Assembly: GCF_030551255.1 (NCBI RefSeq)
Contig: NZ_CP130630.1
Span: 2,957,501-3,021,500 of the forward strand
From: Streptomyces sp. NL15-2K
Lineage (GTDB): Bacteria; Actinomycetota; Actinomycetes; Streptomycetales; Streptomycetaceae
Direction of reading: 5' to 3'
DNA: 64,000 bases
Shown here one piece after another: positions 17,766 through 27,035 of this stretch. Position 1 is the stretch's first letter, and each line of letters opens with the position of its first letter. Both the position numbers and the translations under genes were made by a program. The notes under the pieces are model-generated. The model saw only the letters and a list, made by a program, of their open reading frames with translations. It was not told the DNA's origin and did not search any database.

Positions 17766-20700
17766 TCATCCGGCCAGGCAGGACGGTCCCAGCAGCACCT
17801 TCAGGTCGCCGAACAGGGCGGGGTCGGGCTTCACCCGATGGCGGTCCAGGCGCAGCACGGTCGTCTTGCGCGGTCCCTGGAGCTTGATCCGGACCTCGCT
17901 CTCGCCCTTGTGGTGACTGAGGATCTCCCCGAGGCGGCTGACCATGGGCGGGGTGACCCGCGTGGCCGGGATGGTGAGGATCACGGGCGCGTTGGTGCCC
18001 GCGTTGGACAGGTCGGGGACCTGGAGTTCCATCGCGACGAGCCGGGGGACGTCCTCGCGCTTGTCGAGGCGGCCTTTGACGAACACCACGGCGTCCTCGA
18101 CGAGTTGGGTCGACACCAGCTGATACGTCGCCGGGAAGAACATGCACTCGATGGAACCGGCGAGGTCCTCCACGGTGGCGATGGCCCAGGCGTTGCCCTG
18201 CTTGGTCATCTTGCGCTGCAGGCCGGAGATGATGCCGCCGATGGTGACCACCGCGCCGTCGGCGTGCTCGCCGCCGGTGAGCTGGGCGATGCCCGCGTCC
18301 GCCTTGTCCGACAGCACGTGCTCCAGCCCGAACAGGGGGTGATCGGAGACGTACAGGCCGAGCATCTCCCGCTCCTGGGCGAGCAGATATGCCTTGTCCC
18401 ACTCGTCGGTGGTGAACTCAACGTCCAGGCCGAAGCCCGGCTCGCTGGTCTCCTCCTCGCCCATGCCGCCGAAGAGGTCGAACTGGCCCTCGGCCTCCTT
18501 GCGCTTGACCGCGACCACGTTGTCGATCATCGGCTCGAAGTGTGCGGTCAGTCCCTTGCGGGTGTGTCCCATGGAGTCGAAGGCGCCGGCCTTGATCAGC
18601 GATTCCGTGGTCCGCTTGTTGCAGACCACCGCCTCGACCTTGTCGAGGTAGTCGGGGAACGACGCGTACTTCCCCTTGGTCTTGCGGCTCTTGATGATCG
18701 ACTCGACCACGTTCGTACCGACGTTGCGCACCGCGGACAGGCCGAAGAGGATCACGTCGTCGCCCTGCGCGGCGAAGTTGGACATCGACTCGTTGACGTT
18801 CGGCGGGAGCACCTTGATGCCCATGCGCCGGCACTCGTTCAGGTAGACGGCCGACTTGTCCTTGTCGTCCTTGACCGAGGTGAGCAGCGCGGCCATGTAT
18901 TCGGCGGGGTAGTTCGCCTTCAGGTACGCCGTCCAGTACGAGACCAGTCCGTACGCGGCCGAGTGGGCCTTGTTGAACGCGTATCCGGCGAAGGGGACCA
19001 GCACGTCCCACAGGGCCTGGATCGCCTCGTCGCTGTAGCCGTTCTTCTTGGCGCCGGCCTGGAAGATGGTGAAGTTCTTCGCCAGCTCCTCGGGCTTCTT
19101 CTTGCCCATGACGCGGCGGAGGATGTCGGCCTCGCCGAGCGAGTACCCGGCGATGATCTGGGCGGCCTTCTGCACCTGCTCCTGGTAGACGATGAGGCCG
19201 TAGGTGACGGCCAGGACCTCTTCGAGGGGCTCCTCCAGCTCCTTGTGGATCGGCGTGATCTCCTGGCGGCCGTTCTTGCGCTCCGCGTAGTTGATGTGCG
19301 AGTTCATGCCCATCGGGCCTGGCCGGTAGAGGGCCGAGACGGCGGAGATGTCCTCGAAGTTGTCGGGCTGCATCTGGCGGAGCAGCGAGCGCATCGGACC
19401 GCCGTCGAACTGGAAGACGCCGAGGGTGTCACCGCGGCAGAGCAGTTCGAAGGTCTTGGGGTCGTCCAGCGGGAGGGCGAGCATCTCCAGATCGATGCCC
19501 TTGTTGGCCTTCACCATCTTGATGGCGTCGTCCATGATCGTGAGGTTGCGAAGGCCGAGGAAGTCCATCTTCAGCAGGCCCAGCGACTCACACTGGGGGT
19601 AGTCCCATTGCGTGATGGTCACGCCGTCGGTGTGCCGCACCCAGATGGGAGCGTGGTCGACGATGGGTTCGCTGGACATGATCACGCCCGCCGCGTGCAC
19701 GCCCATCTGCCGGACCAGGCCCTCGACGCCCTTGGCGGTGTCGATGACCTTCTTCACGTCCGGCTCGTTCTCGTACATCGCGCGGATCTCGCCCGCCTCG
19801 CTGTAACGCGGGTGCGAGGGATCGGTGATGCCGTTCAGGTCGATGCCCTTGCCGAGGACGTCGGCCGGCATCGCCTTGGTCAGGCGGTCGCCCATCGCGT
19901 ACGGGTAGCCCAGCACGCGCGCGGAGTCCTTGATGGCGTTCTTCGCCTTGATCTTGCCGTACGTGCCGATCATGGCGACCTTGTCGGCGCCGTACTTCTC
20001 CGTCACGTACCGGATCACCTCGACGCGCCGACGCTCGTCGAAGTCGATGTCGACATCGGGCATGGAGACGCGCTCGGGGTTGAGGAACCGCTCGAAGATC
20101 AGACCGTGCGGGATCGGGTCGAGGTCGGTGATGCCCATGGCGTACGCGACGATCGAGCCGGCGGCGGATCCTCGGCCGGGGCCGACCGCGATGCCGTTGT
20201 TCTTGGCCCACATGATGAAGTCGGCGACGACGAGGAAGTAGCCCGGGAACCCCATCTGGATGATGACGTCCATCTCGTACTCGACCTGCCGCTGGCGGTC
20301 CTCGGGGATGCCGCCCGGGAAGCGGCGCTCCATGCCGCGGCGGACCTCCTCCTTGAACCAGGTGACCTCGGTGTAGCCCTCGGGGATGTCGAACTTGGGC
20401 ATCAGGTCGCGCTTTTCGAACATGCCCGTGGTGTCGACCTGCTCCGCCACCAGCAGCGTGTTGCGGCAGCCCTCCTGCCAGGCGTCCGAGGAGTCGACGG
20501 CGTACATCTCGTCCGTGGACTTCAGGTAGTAGCCCGTGCCGTCGAACCTGAAGCGGTCCGGGTCGGAGAGGTTCTTGCCGGTCTGGATGCACAGCAGCGC
20601 GTCGTGGGCGGTCGCCTCGTGCGCGTACGTGTAGTGCGAGTCGTTCGTCACCAGCGGGGGGATGCCCAGCTTCTTGCCGATGTCGAGGAGCCCGTCGCGG

Positions 20701-21305
20701 ACCCGGCGCTCGATCTCGATGCCGTGGTCCATCAGCTCCAGGAAGTAGCGGTCCTTGCCGAAGATGTCCTGGTAGTCGGCGGCCGCCTTCAGCGCCTCGT
20801 CGTACTGGCCGAGGCGCAGGCGGGTCTGCAGCTCACCGGACGGGCAGCCGGTGGAGGCGATCAGCCCCTCCGACCACTGGGAGATGGTCTCCTTGTCCAT
20901 CCGGGGCCACTTCTGCAGCCAGCCCTCGGCATACGCGTCCGAGGAGAGCTTGAAGAGGTTGTGCAGTCCCGTTTTGTTCGCCGCCCAGATCGTCTTGTGG
21001 GTGTAACCACCCGAACCGGAGACGTCGTCCCGCTTCTGGTGCGGCTGACCCCACTGGATCTTGCGCTTGTTGCGCCGCGACTCCGGCGCCACATACGCCT
21101 CGATGCCGATGATCGGAGTGACACCGGCCTTCTCCGCCGAGTGGAAGAAGTCGTACGCCCCGTGGAGGTTGCCGTGGTCGGACATCGCGATGTGCGTCAT
21201 GCCCATCTCGTTGCACGCGTTGAACATGTCCTTCAGCCGTGCGGCACCGTCCAGCAGCGAGTACTGGGTGTGGACGTGCAGGTGCGTGAACGGCGGCTTT
21301 GACAC
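17766..21305 (-). CDS. dnaE: DNA polymerase III alpha subunit
   Basis: 1179 residues, the normal DnaE1 size in Streptomyces. It is the replicative polymerase subunit. In order: an N-terminal PHP domain starting THLHVHTQYS and containing MSDHGNLHGA, the palm with the catalytic aspartates Asp417, Asp419 and Asp421 in MPDVDIDFD, fingers, a helix-hairpin-helix region and a C-terminal OB-fold and tail. There is no intein. The GTG at 21305 has GGAGG eight bases upstream; an in-frame TTG at 21320 is part of that ribosome site. Divergent from the DUF2252 gene across 238 bp. Confidence 0.97.
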   Translation of the reverse strand: MSKPPFTHLHVHTQYSLLDGAARLKDMFNACNEMGMTHIAMSDHGNLHGAYDFFHSAEKAGVTPIIGIEAYVAPESRRNKRKIQWGQPHQKRDDVSGSGGYTHKTIWAANKTGLHNLFKLSSDAYAEGWLQKWPRMDKETISQWSEGLIASTGCPSGELQTRLRLGQYDEALKAAADYQDIFGKDRYFLELMDHGIEIERRVRDGLLDIGKKLGIPPLVTNDSHYTYAHEATAHDALLCIQTGKNLSDPDRFRFDGTGYYLKSTDEMYAVDSSDAWQEGCRNTLLVAEQVDTTGMFEKRDLMPKFDIPEGYTEVTWFKEEVRRGMERRFPGGIPEDRQRQVEYEMDVIIQMGFPGYFLVVADFIMWAKNNGIAVGPGRGSAAGSIVAYAMGITDLDPIPHGLIFERFLNPERVSMPDVDIDFDERRRVEVIRYVTEKYGADKVAMIGTYGKIKAKNAIKDSARVLGYPYAMGDRLTKAMPADVLGKGIDLNGITDPSHPRYSEAGEIRAMYENEPDVKKVIDTAKGVEGLVRQMGVHAAGVIMSSEPIVDHAPIWVRHTDGVTITQWDYPQCESLGLLKMDFLGLRNLTIMDDAIKMVKANKGIDLEMLALPLDDPKTFELLCRGDTLGVFQFDGGPMRSLLRQMQPDNFEDISAVSALYRPGPMGMNSHINYAERKNGRQEITPIHKELEEPLEEVLAVTYGLIVYQEQVQKAAQIIAGYSLGEADILRRVMGKKKPEELAKNFTIFQAGAKKNGYSDEAIQALWDVLVPFAGYAFNKAHSAAYGLVSYWTAYLKANYPAEYMAALLTSVKDDKDKSAVYLNECRRMGIKVLPPNVNESMSNFAAQGDDVILFGLSAVRNVGTNVVESIIKSRKTKGKYASFPDYLDKVEAVVCNKRTTESLIKAGAFDSMGHTRKGLTAHFEPMIDNVVAVKRKEAEGQFDLFGGMGEEETSEPGFGLDVEFTTDEWDKAYLLAQEREMLGLYVSDHPLFGLEHVLSDKADAGIAQLTGGEHADGAVVTIGGIISGLQRKMTKQGNAWAIATVEDLAGSIECMFFPATYQLVSTQLVEDAVVFVKGRLDKREDVPRLVAMELQVPDLSNAGTNAPVILTIPATRVTPPMVSRLGEILSHHKGESEVRIKLQGPRKTTVLRLDRHRVKPDPALFGDLKVLLGPSCLAG

Positions 21306-21543
21306 GGCTGCGGCCTCCAAGGCAAACGTATGTCGACGAGGGTCCGACCGGCTGCGAACAGTCTGGGGGACAGCGTCGAAGTCTATGCCTCGGCACTGAC
21401 ACTCGGCGGGCTGCCCCGCGTACCTTCATGCGAAGAACACGGGCACTCCCGAGCGCCGTCGAACGTTGGGCGTGAGGGAAGATCCGCCCACCCTGTCCCG
21501 CACCACCATGTCACGCATCACCTGCACCAGGAGGCACCCAGCG

Positions 21544-22869
21544 ATGTCGGTTCCGCAGCTCAACGACGAGCACCGCGGCGAGGAGATTCTCGCTGTCTTC
21601 GACACCGCCTTCGGCGAGCTCCTGGCCGCCGACCCGGCCGCGTTCCGCGTGAAGTTCCGGAAGATGGCGGCCTCGGCGTTCGCGTTCTACCGCGGCACGG
21701 CGGGCCTCTTCTACCACGACATCGACGCCGAGAAGCGGGGCGGACCGTATCTCGACGAGCGCACCTCGCGCGTGTGGATCCACGGCGATCTGCACGCGGA
21801 GAACTTCGGCTCGTACATGGACTCGCAGGGCCGTCTGATCTTCAACGTCAACGACTTCGACGAGGCGTACGTCGGCCCCTTCACCTGGGACCTCAAGCGC
21901 CTCGCCGCGTCCGTGGCGCTGATCGGGTACGCGAAGGCGCTCAGCGACGAGCAGATCACCGAGCTGGTGCAGGTGTACGCGGGCGCGTACCGCGAGCGGA
22001 TCCACGCCCTGGCCACCGGCGCCAAGAGCGACGAGGTGCCGCCCTTCACCCTGGACACCGCCCAGGGCCCGCTCCTGGACGCCCTGCGCGACGCCCGCTC
22101 CCTCACCCGCTTCGGACTGCTCGAGTCGATGACGGAGATCCGCGACTTCGAGCGCCGCTTCGCGGCCGGCGGCGGCTCCATCGAGCTGGACGCGGCCACG
22201 CGCTACAAGGTGCTGGCGGCCTTCGACGGCTACCTGGAGACGCTCCCGGAGTCGTCGCTGGCCCGCCCGGACTCCTACCGCGTGAAGGATGTCGTCGGCC
22301 GCCGCGGCATCGGCATCGGCTCGGCGGGCCTGCCGTCGTACAACATCCTTCTGGAGGGCGCCACCGACGCCCTGGAGAACGATGTCGTGATCTACATCAA
22401 GCAGGCCCAGACCCCGGCCGTCTCCCGGCACATCACGGACCCGGTGATCCGCGACTACTTCCAGCACGAGGGCCACCGCACGGTGATCTCGCAGCGCGCC
22501 CTCCAGGCGCACGCCGACCCGTGGCTGGGCTGGACCGAGCTGGACGGCACGGGCCAGCTGGTCGCCGAGGTCTCGCCGTACGCCGTGGACCTGGACTGGG
22601 GCGACATCGACGACCCGGAGGAGATCGCCCAGGTCGTCGCCGACCTCGGCCGGGCCACCGCCACCATGCACTCGGCGGCGGACGACACCTCCGGCGAGTC
22701 CCTGGTGCCCTTCTCCACCGAGCGGGCCATCGACGCGGCGATCGCGGCCGACGAGGACGGTTTCGCGGGCCTGCTGGTCGACTTCGCGCACAGCTACGGC
22801 GCACGCGCGCGTGCCGACCACCAGATCTTCGTGGACCTGTTCCGCAACGGCCGGATCCCGGGTCTCTGA
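21544..22869 (+). CDS. DUF2252 family protein (kinase-like fold)
   Basis: 441 residues from ATG 21544, preceded by AGGAGG. DUF2252 proteins resemble aminoglycoside phosphotransferase-type kinases: here IHGDLHAENFG (His80, Asp82, His84, Asn87) matches the Brenner-like catalytic loop and NDFDEAYVGPFTWDLKRLA (Asp104/Asp106) the metal-binding DFD. A second conserved stretch VKDVVGRRGIGIGSAGLPSYNILLEG may form the nucleotide loop. Substrate is unknown. The frame extends upstream to 21466 without ribosome site. Confidence 0.85.
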   Translation: MSVPQLNDEHRGEEILAVFDTAFGELLAADPAAFRVKFRKMAASAFAFYRGTAGLFYHDIDAEKRGGPYLDERTSRVWIHGDLHAENFGSYMDSQGRLIFNVNDFDEAYVGPFTWDLKRLAASVALIGYAKALSDEQITELVQVYAGAYRERIHALATGAKSDEVPPFTLDTAQGPLLDALRDARSLTRFGLLESMTEIRDFERRFAAGGGSIELDAATRYKVLAAFDGYLETLPESSLARPDSYRVKDVVGRRGIGIGSAGLPSYNILLEGATDALENDVVIYIKQAQTPAVSRHITDPVIRDYFQHEGHRTVISQRALQAHADPWLGWTELDGTGQLVAEVSPYAVDLDWGDIDDPEEIAQVVADLGRATATMHSAADDTSGESLVPFSTERAIDAAIAADEDGFAGLLVDFAHSYGARARADHQIFVDLFRNGRIPGL

Positions 22870-22871
22870 CC

Positions 22872-22941
22872 GTGCGCAACAGTCGTCTGTGACAGTGCGC
22901 AACAGTCCGCGATGAATCAGCCGCCTGTCAATCAGCCGCCT
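22872..22941. repeat. Two pairs of direct repeats upstream of the 22997 gene
   Basis: gtgcgcaacagtc occurs at 22872-22884 and 22895-22907, 23 bp apart start to start. aatcagccgcct occurs at 22915-22926 and 22930-22941. Both pairs fall in the 127 bp between the DUF2252 stop and the next start. Confidence 0.65.
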
Positions 22942-22996
22942 CACAGGAACCCTTTAGGGGTCCCTTACCGACCCACGTGACAGACTCTCCTCCGCT

Positions 22997-23689
22997 ATGG
23001 ACATATCCGGGACCCAGCTCAGAGCCGTACGCGCGGCGCTGTTCACGGCACTCGTCGTGACGCTCAGCACCGCGTCGCACGTCCTGCTGTCCAGAGTCCC
23101 GCTGCCGCTGAACACGGTGGCCGCGATCGCCGCCGCCGTGTTCGCCCTCGCCTACGCCCTGGCCGGCCGCGAGCGCGGCTTCGGCCGGATCGCCGCCCTG
23201 CTGATCCCGCTGGAGCTGGCCGCCGACACCGTCTTCACCACCGGCCAGCACGTCTGCTACGGCGCGGCCGGCGGCCCGGTCGCGGGCCCCCTGCGCTCCG
23301 TCGGCTTCGACCTGCTGTGCGGCGACGGCACCAGCGTGGGCGCCCCGCTGGCCCGGGTGACGGGCACCGACACGGACCGGCTCGGGGGTCTGCTCGCCCA
23401 CGCCGACCCGGCTACCGCCTGGCTGCTGCTCGGCGCTCACGTCGGCGTGGGGCTCCTCGCCGCCGCCTGGCTGCGCCGCGGCGAGCGGGCACTGGCCCAG
23501 CTGCTGCGGGCGGTGGCCGCGACCACGTTCCGGCCGCTGCTGCTGGCGGTCTCGGCCGTGACGGTACGGCCGGCTGCCGAGACGGGCCGCCCACGGCGCC
23601 CTGCCCGCCGTACGACCACCGCGCGCGAGCGGTTCCTCGTGCACTCCCTGGGACGGCGTGGACCGCCGTGCTCGGTCGCTCTCGCCTGA
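22997..23689 (+). CDS. Membrane protein of unknown function
   Basis: 230 residues with about five hydrophobic segments (roughly 12-32, 38-58, 64-82, 134-156 and 164-182) and a basic C-terminal tail rich in Arg. Two cysteines (CYGAAGG near 88 and LLCGDG near 108) are in a predicted external loop and could form a disulfide. No family motif that I recognise. It lies 106 bp upstream of the thioredoxin-fold gene in the same direction, which may be relevant to the cysteines. Confidence 0.65.
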   Translation: MDISGTQLRAVRAALFTALVVTLSTASHVLLSRVPLPLNTVAAIAAAVFALAYALAGRERGFGRIAALLIPLELAADTVFTTGQHVCYGAAGGPVAGPLRSVGFDLLCGDGTSVGAPLARVTGTDTDRLGGLLAHADPATAWLLLGAHVGVGLLAAAWLRRGERALAQLLRAVAATTFRPLLLAVSAVTVRPAAETGRPRRPARRTTTARERFLVHSLGRRGPPCSVALA

Positions 23690-23795
23690 CCAAGCGCCGC
23701 ACAGCGCTGAACCGCGAGAACGCACCTGAGCACCACCAGTCCCCCATACGTATCCCGCACACGACGTGTGCGCGTCCCCTTTACGGAGATCACCC

Positions 23796-24608
23796 ATGAG
23801 CAAGCGGAACAGCCAGGCCTCGAAGAACGCCGCCCGCGAGCGGCTGCGCCAGGAACGCGAGCGCCAGGCCAAGCGCGCCAAGATCAAGCGGCAGGTCATC
23901 GTGGCCTGCTCCATAGTCGGCGTCCTGGCGATAGCCGGCGGCATCAGCTACGCGGTCGTCCAGAACAACAAGCCCGGCTACTGGGACGCCGCGAAGGACG
24001 ACAAGCTCGTCAAGCCGGCCAACACCACCGGCGCGAACGGCACGACCGTCGTCATCGGCAAGGCCGGCGCCAAGAAGACCCTCGAGATGTACGAGGACCC
24101 GCGCTGCCCGGTCTGTGCCCAGTTCGAGCAGACCGTCGGCTCGACCCTGGACAAGGACGTCGAGGACGGCAAGTTCAAGGTCCAGTACATCGGCGCCACG
24201 TTCCTCGACGAAAGCCTGAGCGGCGAGGGCTCGAAGAACGCGCTCAGCGCCCTCGGAGCCGCGCTCAACGTCAGCCCCGAGGCCTTCCTCCAGTACAAGA
24301 CCGCGATGTACTCGGCGAAGTGGCACCCGGAGGAGTCCGACGACAAGTTCAAGGACGACGACTACCTGATCAAGATCGCGGACACCGTCTCCGCCCTGAA
24401 GGGCAACACGAAGTTCCAGAACGCCGTGAAGAACGGCACCTACGACAAGTGGGCGCTGGAGATGTCCGCGAAGTTCGACGACAGCGGCGTGCAGGGCACC
24501 CCCACCCTGAAGATGGACGGCAAGGCGCTGACCGGCGCCGACGGCAAGAACGCGCCGATGACGGTGGCCGACTTCAACACGGCGATCGAGGCGGCCCTCA
24601 AGGCCTGA
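23796..24608 (+). CDS. Membrane-anchored DsbA-like thioredoxin-fold protein
   Basis: 270 residues from ATG 23796. A charged cytoplasmic N-terminus (1-33) is followed by one membrane helix (34-56) and an extracellular thioredoxin_4/DsbA-like domain. The redox motif is Cys104-Pro-Val-Cys107 in EDPRCPVCAQF, and the cis-Pro loop is VQGTPTLKMDG near residue 232. It probably oxidises or isomerises disulfides of secreted proteins. A 13-bp stem terminator directly follows. Confidence 0.92.
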   Translation: MSKRNSQASKNAARERLRQERERQAKRAKIKRQVIVACSIVGVLAIAGGISYAVVQNNKPGYWDAAKDDKLVKPANTTGANGTTVVIGKAGAKKTLEMYEDPRCPVCAQFEQTVGSTLDKDVEDGKFKVQYIGATFLDESLSGEGSKNALSALGAALNVSPEAFLQYKTAMYSAKWHPEESDDKFKDDDYLIKIADTVSALKGNTKFQNAVKNGTYDKWALEMSAKFDDSGVQGTPTLKMDGKALTGADGKNAPMTVADFNTAIEAALKA

Positions 24609-24623
24609 ACCGACCTTCAGTAG

Positions 24624-24660
24624 AAGAGCGGGCGAACTTTGCGGATTCGCCCGCTCTTTT
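24624..24660 (+). terminator. Rho-independent terminator
   Basis: A 13-bp perfect stem (24624-24636 with 24646-24658) with a 9-nt loop and a T-run at 24657-24660, 15 nt after the stop of the thioredoxin-fold gene. Confidence 0.88.
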
Positions 24661-24674
24661 GTCGTACTGGTCAG

Positions 24675-24680
24675 TAATCT
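24675..24680 (+). promoter_or_regulatory. phoD: Candidate -10 of a leaderless phoD transcript
   Basis: TAATCT ends 8 nt before the GTG start of phoD at 24689, and no Shine-Dalgarno sequence lies between. That spacing would put the transcription start at or next to the start codon. No clear -35 is visible. Confidence 0.45.
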
Positions 24681-24688
24681 GATCGCCC

Positions 24689-26350
24689 GTGACCAGTCGA
24701 TACAGATCACCCGAAAGCGCCAACTCGCTGTCCCCGCGCCGCCGTACGGTCGTCAAGGCAGCGGCCGCCACCGCCGTCCTGGCCGGTCCGCTCGCCGCCG
24801 CCCTGCCCGCCCGGGCCGCCGACGCCGCCCCCGCCTTCCTGCACGGCGTCGCCTCCGGTGACCCGCTGCCCGACGGAATCCTGCTGTGGACCCGTGTGAC
24901 GCCCACCGCCGAGGCGACACCCGGCTCCGGGCTCGGCCCCACCACCGAGGTCGAGTGGGTCGTCGCCAAGGACAAGGCGCTGACGACCATCGTGGCCAAG
25001 GGCTCCGTCACCGCGACCGCCGCCTCCGACCACACCGTCAAGGCGGACGTGCGCGGCCTGGAGCCGGCCACCGACTACTGGTTCCGCTTCTCGGCCGGCC
25101 CCACCGACTCCCCGGTGGCGCGTACCCGCACCGCTCCGGCGGCGGACGCGTCCGTCTCCCACCTCCGCTTCGGCGTGGTCTCCTGCGCCAACTGGGAGGC
25201 CGGCTACTTCTCCTCGTACCGCCATCTCGCGGCCCGCGGCGACCTGGACGCCTGGCTGCACCTGGGCGACTACATCTACGAGTACGGCACCGGCGAGTAC
25301 GGCACGCGCGACACCGTCGTACGGCCGCACGCGCCCACGCACGAGATCCTCACCCTCGCCGACTACCGCACCCGGCACGGCCGTTACAAGACCGACCCGG
25401 ACCTGCAGGCTCTGCACGCCGCCGCTCCGGTCGTCGCCATCTGGGACGACCACGAGTTCGCCAACGACGCCTGGTCGGACGGTGCCGAGAACCACACCGA
25501 GGGCGCCGAGGGCACCTGGTCCGTCCGTCAGGCCGCCGCCAAACAGGCCTACTTCGAGTGGATGCCGGTGCGCACGGCGGTCGCGGGTACGACCTACCGG
25601 CGGCTGCGCTTCGGCAAGCTCGCCGACCTCTCGCTCCTGGACCTGCGCTCCTTCCGCTCGCAGCAGGTCGCCGTCGGCAACGGCTCGGTCGACGACCCGG
25701 GCCGTACGCTCACCGGGCGCGCCCAACTCGACTGGCTGAAGGCGGGCCTGAAGGCGTCCGACACCACCTGGCGGTTGGTGGGCAACTCGGTGATGATCTC
25801 GCCGTTCGCGATCGGCTCGCTCACCGCGGACCTGCTCAAACCGCTCGCCGAGCTGCTCGGCCTGCCGAAGGAGGGCCTCGCCCTCAACACCGACCAGTGG
25901 GACGGCTACACGGACGATCGCCGCGAGCTCCTGGCCCACCTGCGTTCGAACGCCATCCGCAACACGGTCTTCCTCACCGGCGACATCCACATGGCCTGGG
26001 CCAACGACGTGCCGGTGGACGCCGGTACCTACCCGCTGTCCGCCTCGGCCGCCACGGAGTTCGTCGTCACCTCGGTCACCTCCGACAACCTCGACGACCT
26101 CGTGAAAGCCCCGGAGGGAACGATCTCCGCGATCGCCGCGCCGGTCATCAAGGCCGCCAACCGGCACGTCCGCTGGGTCGACACCGACCGCCACGGCTAC
26201 GGCGTCCTGGACATCACCGCAGACCGCGCGCAGATGGACTACTACGTCCTGTCCGACCGCACGAAGCCGGACGCGTCCTCCTCCTGGGCCCGTTCGTACC
26301 GCACGCGCAGCGGCACGCAGAAGGTGGAACGCGCCTACGATCCCGTCTAG
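24689..26350 (+). CDS. phoD: PhoD-type alkaline phosphatase/phosphodiesterase, Tat-secreted
   Basis: 553 residues. Tat signal peptide with twin arginines at 18-19 (SPRRRTVVK), a hydrophobic stretch and PARA before the probable cleavage near residue 43. The PhoD N-terminal beta domain ([21 protein letters not shown]) is followed by the metallophosphatase core with [30 protein letters not shown] and [12 protein letters not shown], which hold the Ca/Fe ligands. It releases phosphate from phosphomonoesters or diesters outside the cell. I see no clear PHO box in the 80 bp upstream. The stop overlaps that of the next, convergent gene. Confidence 0.93.
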   Translation: MTSRYRSPESANSLSPRRRTVVKAAAATAVLAGPLAAALPARAADAAPAFLHGVASGDPLPDGILLWTRVTPTAEATPGSGLGPTTEVEWVVAKDKALTTIVAKGSVTATAASDHTVKADVRGLEPATDYWFRFSAGPTDSPVARTRTAPAADASVSHLRFGVVSCANWEAGYFSSYRHLAARGDLDAWLHLGDYIYEYGTGEYGTRDTVVRPHAPTHEILTLADYRTRHGRYKTDPDLQALHAAAPVVAIWDDHEFANDAWSDGAENHTEGAEGTWSVRQAAAKQAYFEWMPVRTAVAGTTYRRLRFGKLADLSLLDLRSFRSQQVAVGNGSVDDPGRTLTGRAQLDWLKAGLKASDTTWRLVGNSVMISPFAIGSLTADLLKPLAELLGLPKEGLALNTDQWDGYTDDRRELLAHLRSNAIRNTVFLTGDIHMAWANDVPVDAGTYPLSASAATEFVVTSVTSDNLDDLVKAPEGTISAIAAPVIKAANRHVRWVDTDRHGYGVLDITADRAQMDYYVLSDRTKPDASSSWARSYRTRSGTQKVERAYDPV

Positions 26351-26916
26351 AGCGTTTCGAGGAAGCCGAGCGCCACCCGCCAGGTGACCTCGGCGGCCTC
26401 CTCGTCGTAGTCCGGCAGGTCGGGGTCGGTGTACAGGTGGCCGGCCCCTGCGTATCTGTACACCTCCACGTCCGCTCCCGCTCTTCCCATCTGGAGATAC
26501 CAGGCGCTCAGCCAGTCGTCCGTCTCGAACGGATCCGGCTCGGCGACATGCAGCTGCACGGGCAGCTCGTCCACGCTCGCGTTCGGCGCGAGATCCGACG
26601 TGCCGTGCAGAAGCAGCAGGCCTCGGGCCTTGTCGTCGCCGAGCGCGAGCGTCTGGGCGATGGAGGCGCCGAGCGAGAACCCGGCGTACACCAGCCCGCG
26701 CTCCGAGTAGGGCGCGGCGGCCAGGACGGCCCGCTTGAGCAGCTCGTCCTTGCCGACCTCGTCATGGAAGGCCATGCCCTCCTCGACCGTCTCGAACGTG
26801 CGTCCCTCGAAGAGGTCCGGCGTCCACACCTCGTGCCCGGCGGCACGCAGCCGGTCCGCGGCCGCGCGCACCGCGGGCCTGAGGCCACAGGTCGAGTGAA
26901 AGAGCATGATGTTCAT
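26347..26916 (-). CDS. Dienelactone hydrolase family protein
   Basis: 189-residue alpha/beta hydrolase. The catalytic triad fits the family: Ser in YAGFSLGAS (about 86), Asp in EPDPFETDD (about 137) and His in GAGHLYTDP (about 168). The nucleophile elbow is GFSLG with serine rather than the cysteine of classical dienelactone hydrolase, so it may be an esterase. ATG 26916 begins the conserved strand [13 protein letters not shown]. Its stop and the phoD stop overlap as ctag, read in opposite directions. Confidence 0.85.
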   Translation of the reverse strand: MNIMLFHSTCGLRPAVRAAADRLRAAGHEVWTPDLFEGRTFETVEEGMAFHDEVGKDELLKRAVLAAAPYSERGLVYAGFSLGASIAQTLALGDDKARGLLLLHGTSDLAPNASVDELPVQLHVAEPDPFETDDWLSAWYLQMGRAGADVEVYRYAGAGHLYTDPDLPDYDEEAAEVTWRVALGFLETL

Positions 26917-27035
26917 GAGGCCATGGTGCCAGCCGGGTACGACAGCGCAGGTCCCGGCACGGGGCCGCGGCCGTACCCAGGTTGAGCGCGAAGTCACATG
27001 TTCATGCCCGCCCGGAGCCGGTTACGTTCGAGGGC

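Noticed and set aside
17733..21302. 1189-codon open frame antisense to dnaE on the + strand
   Set aside because: It mirrors dnaE in the high-GC complementary frame. The product is a Val/Leu/Arg/His-rich sequence with no motif, while dnaE on the other strand is complete.
17766..21305. Possible intein in dnaE
   Set aside because: Length (1179 residues) equals the normal enzyme and the catalytic motifs are uninterrupted.
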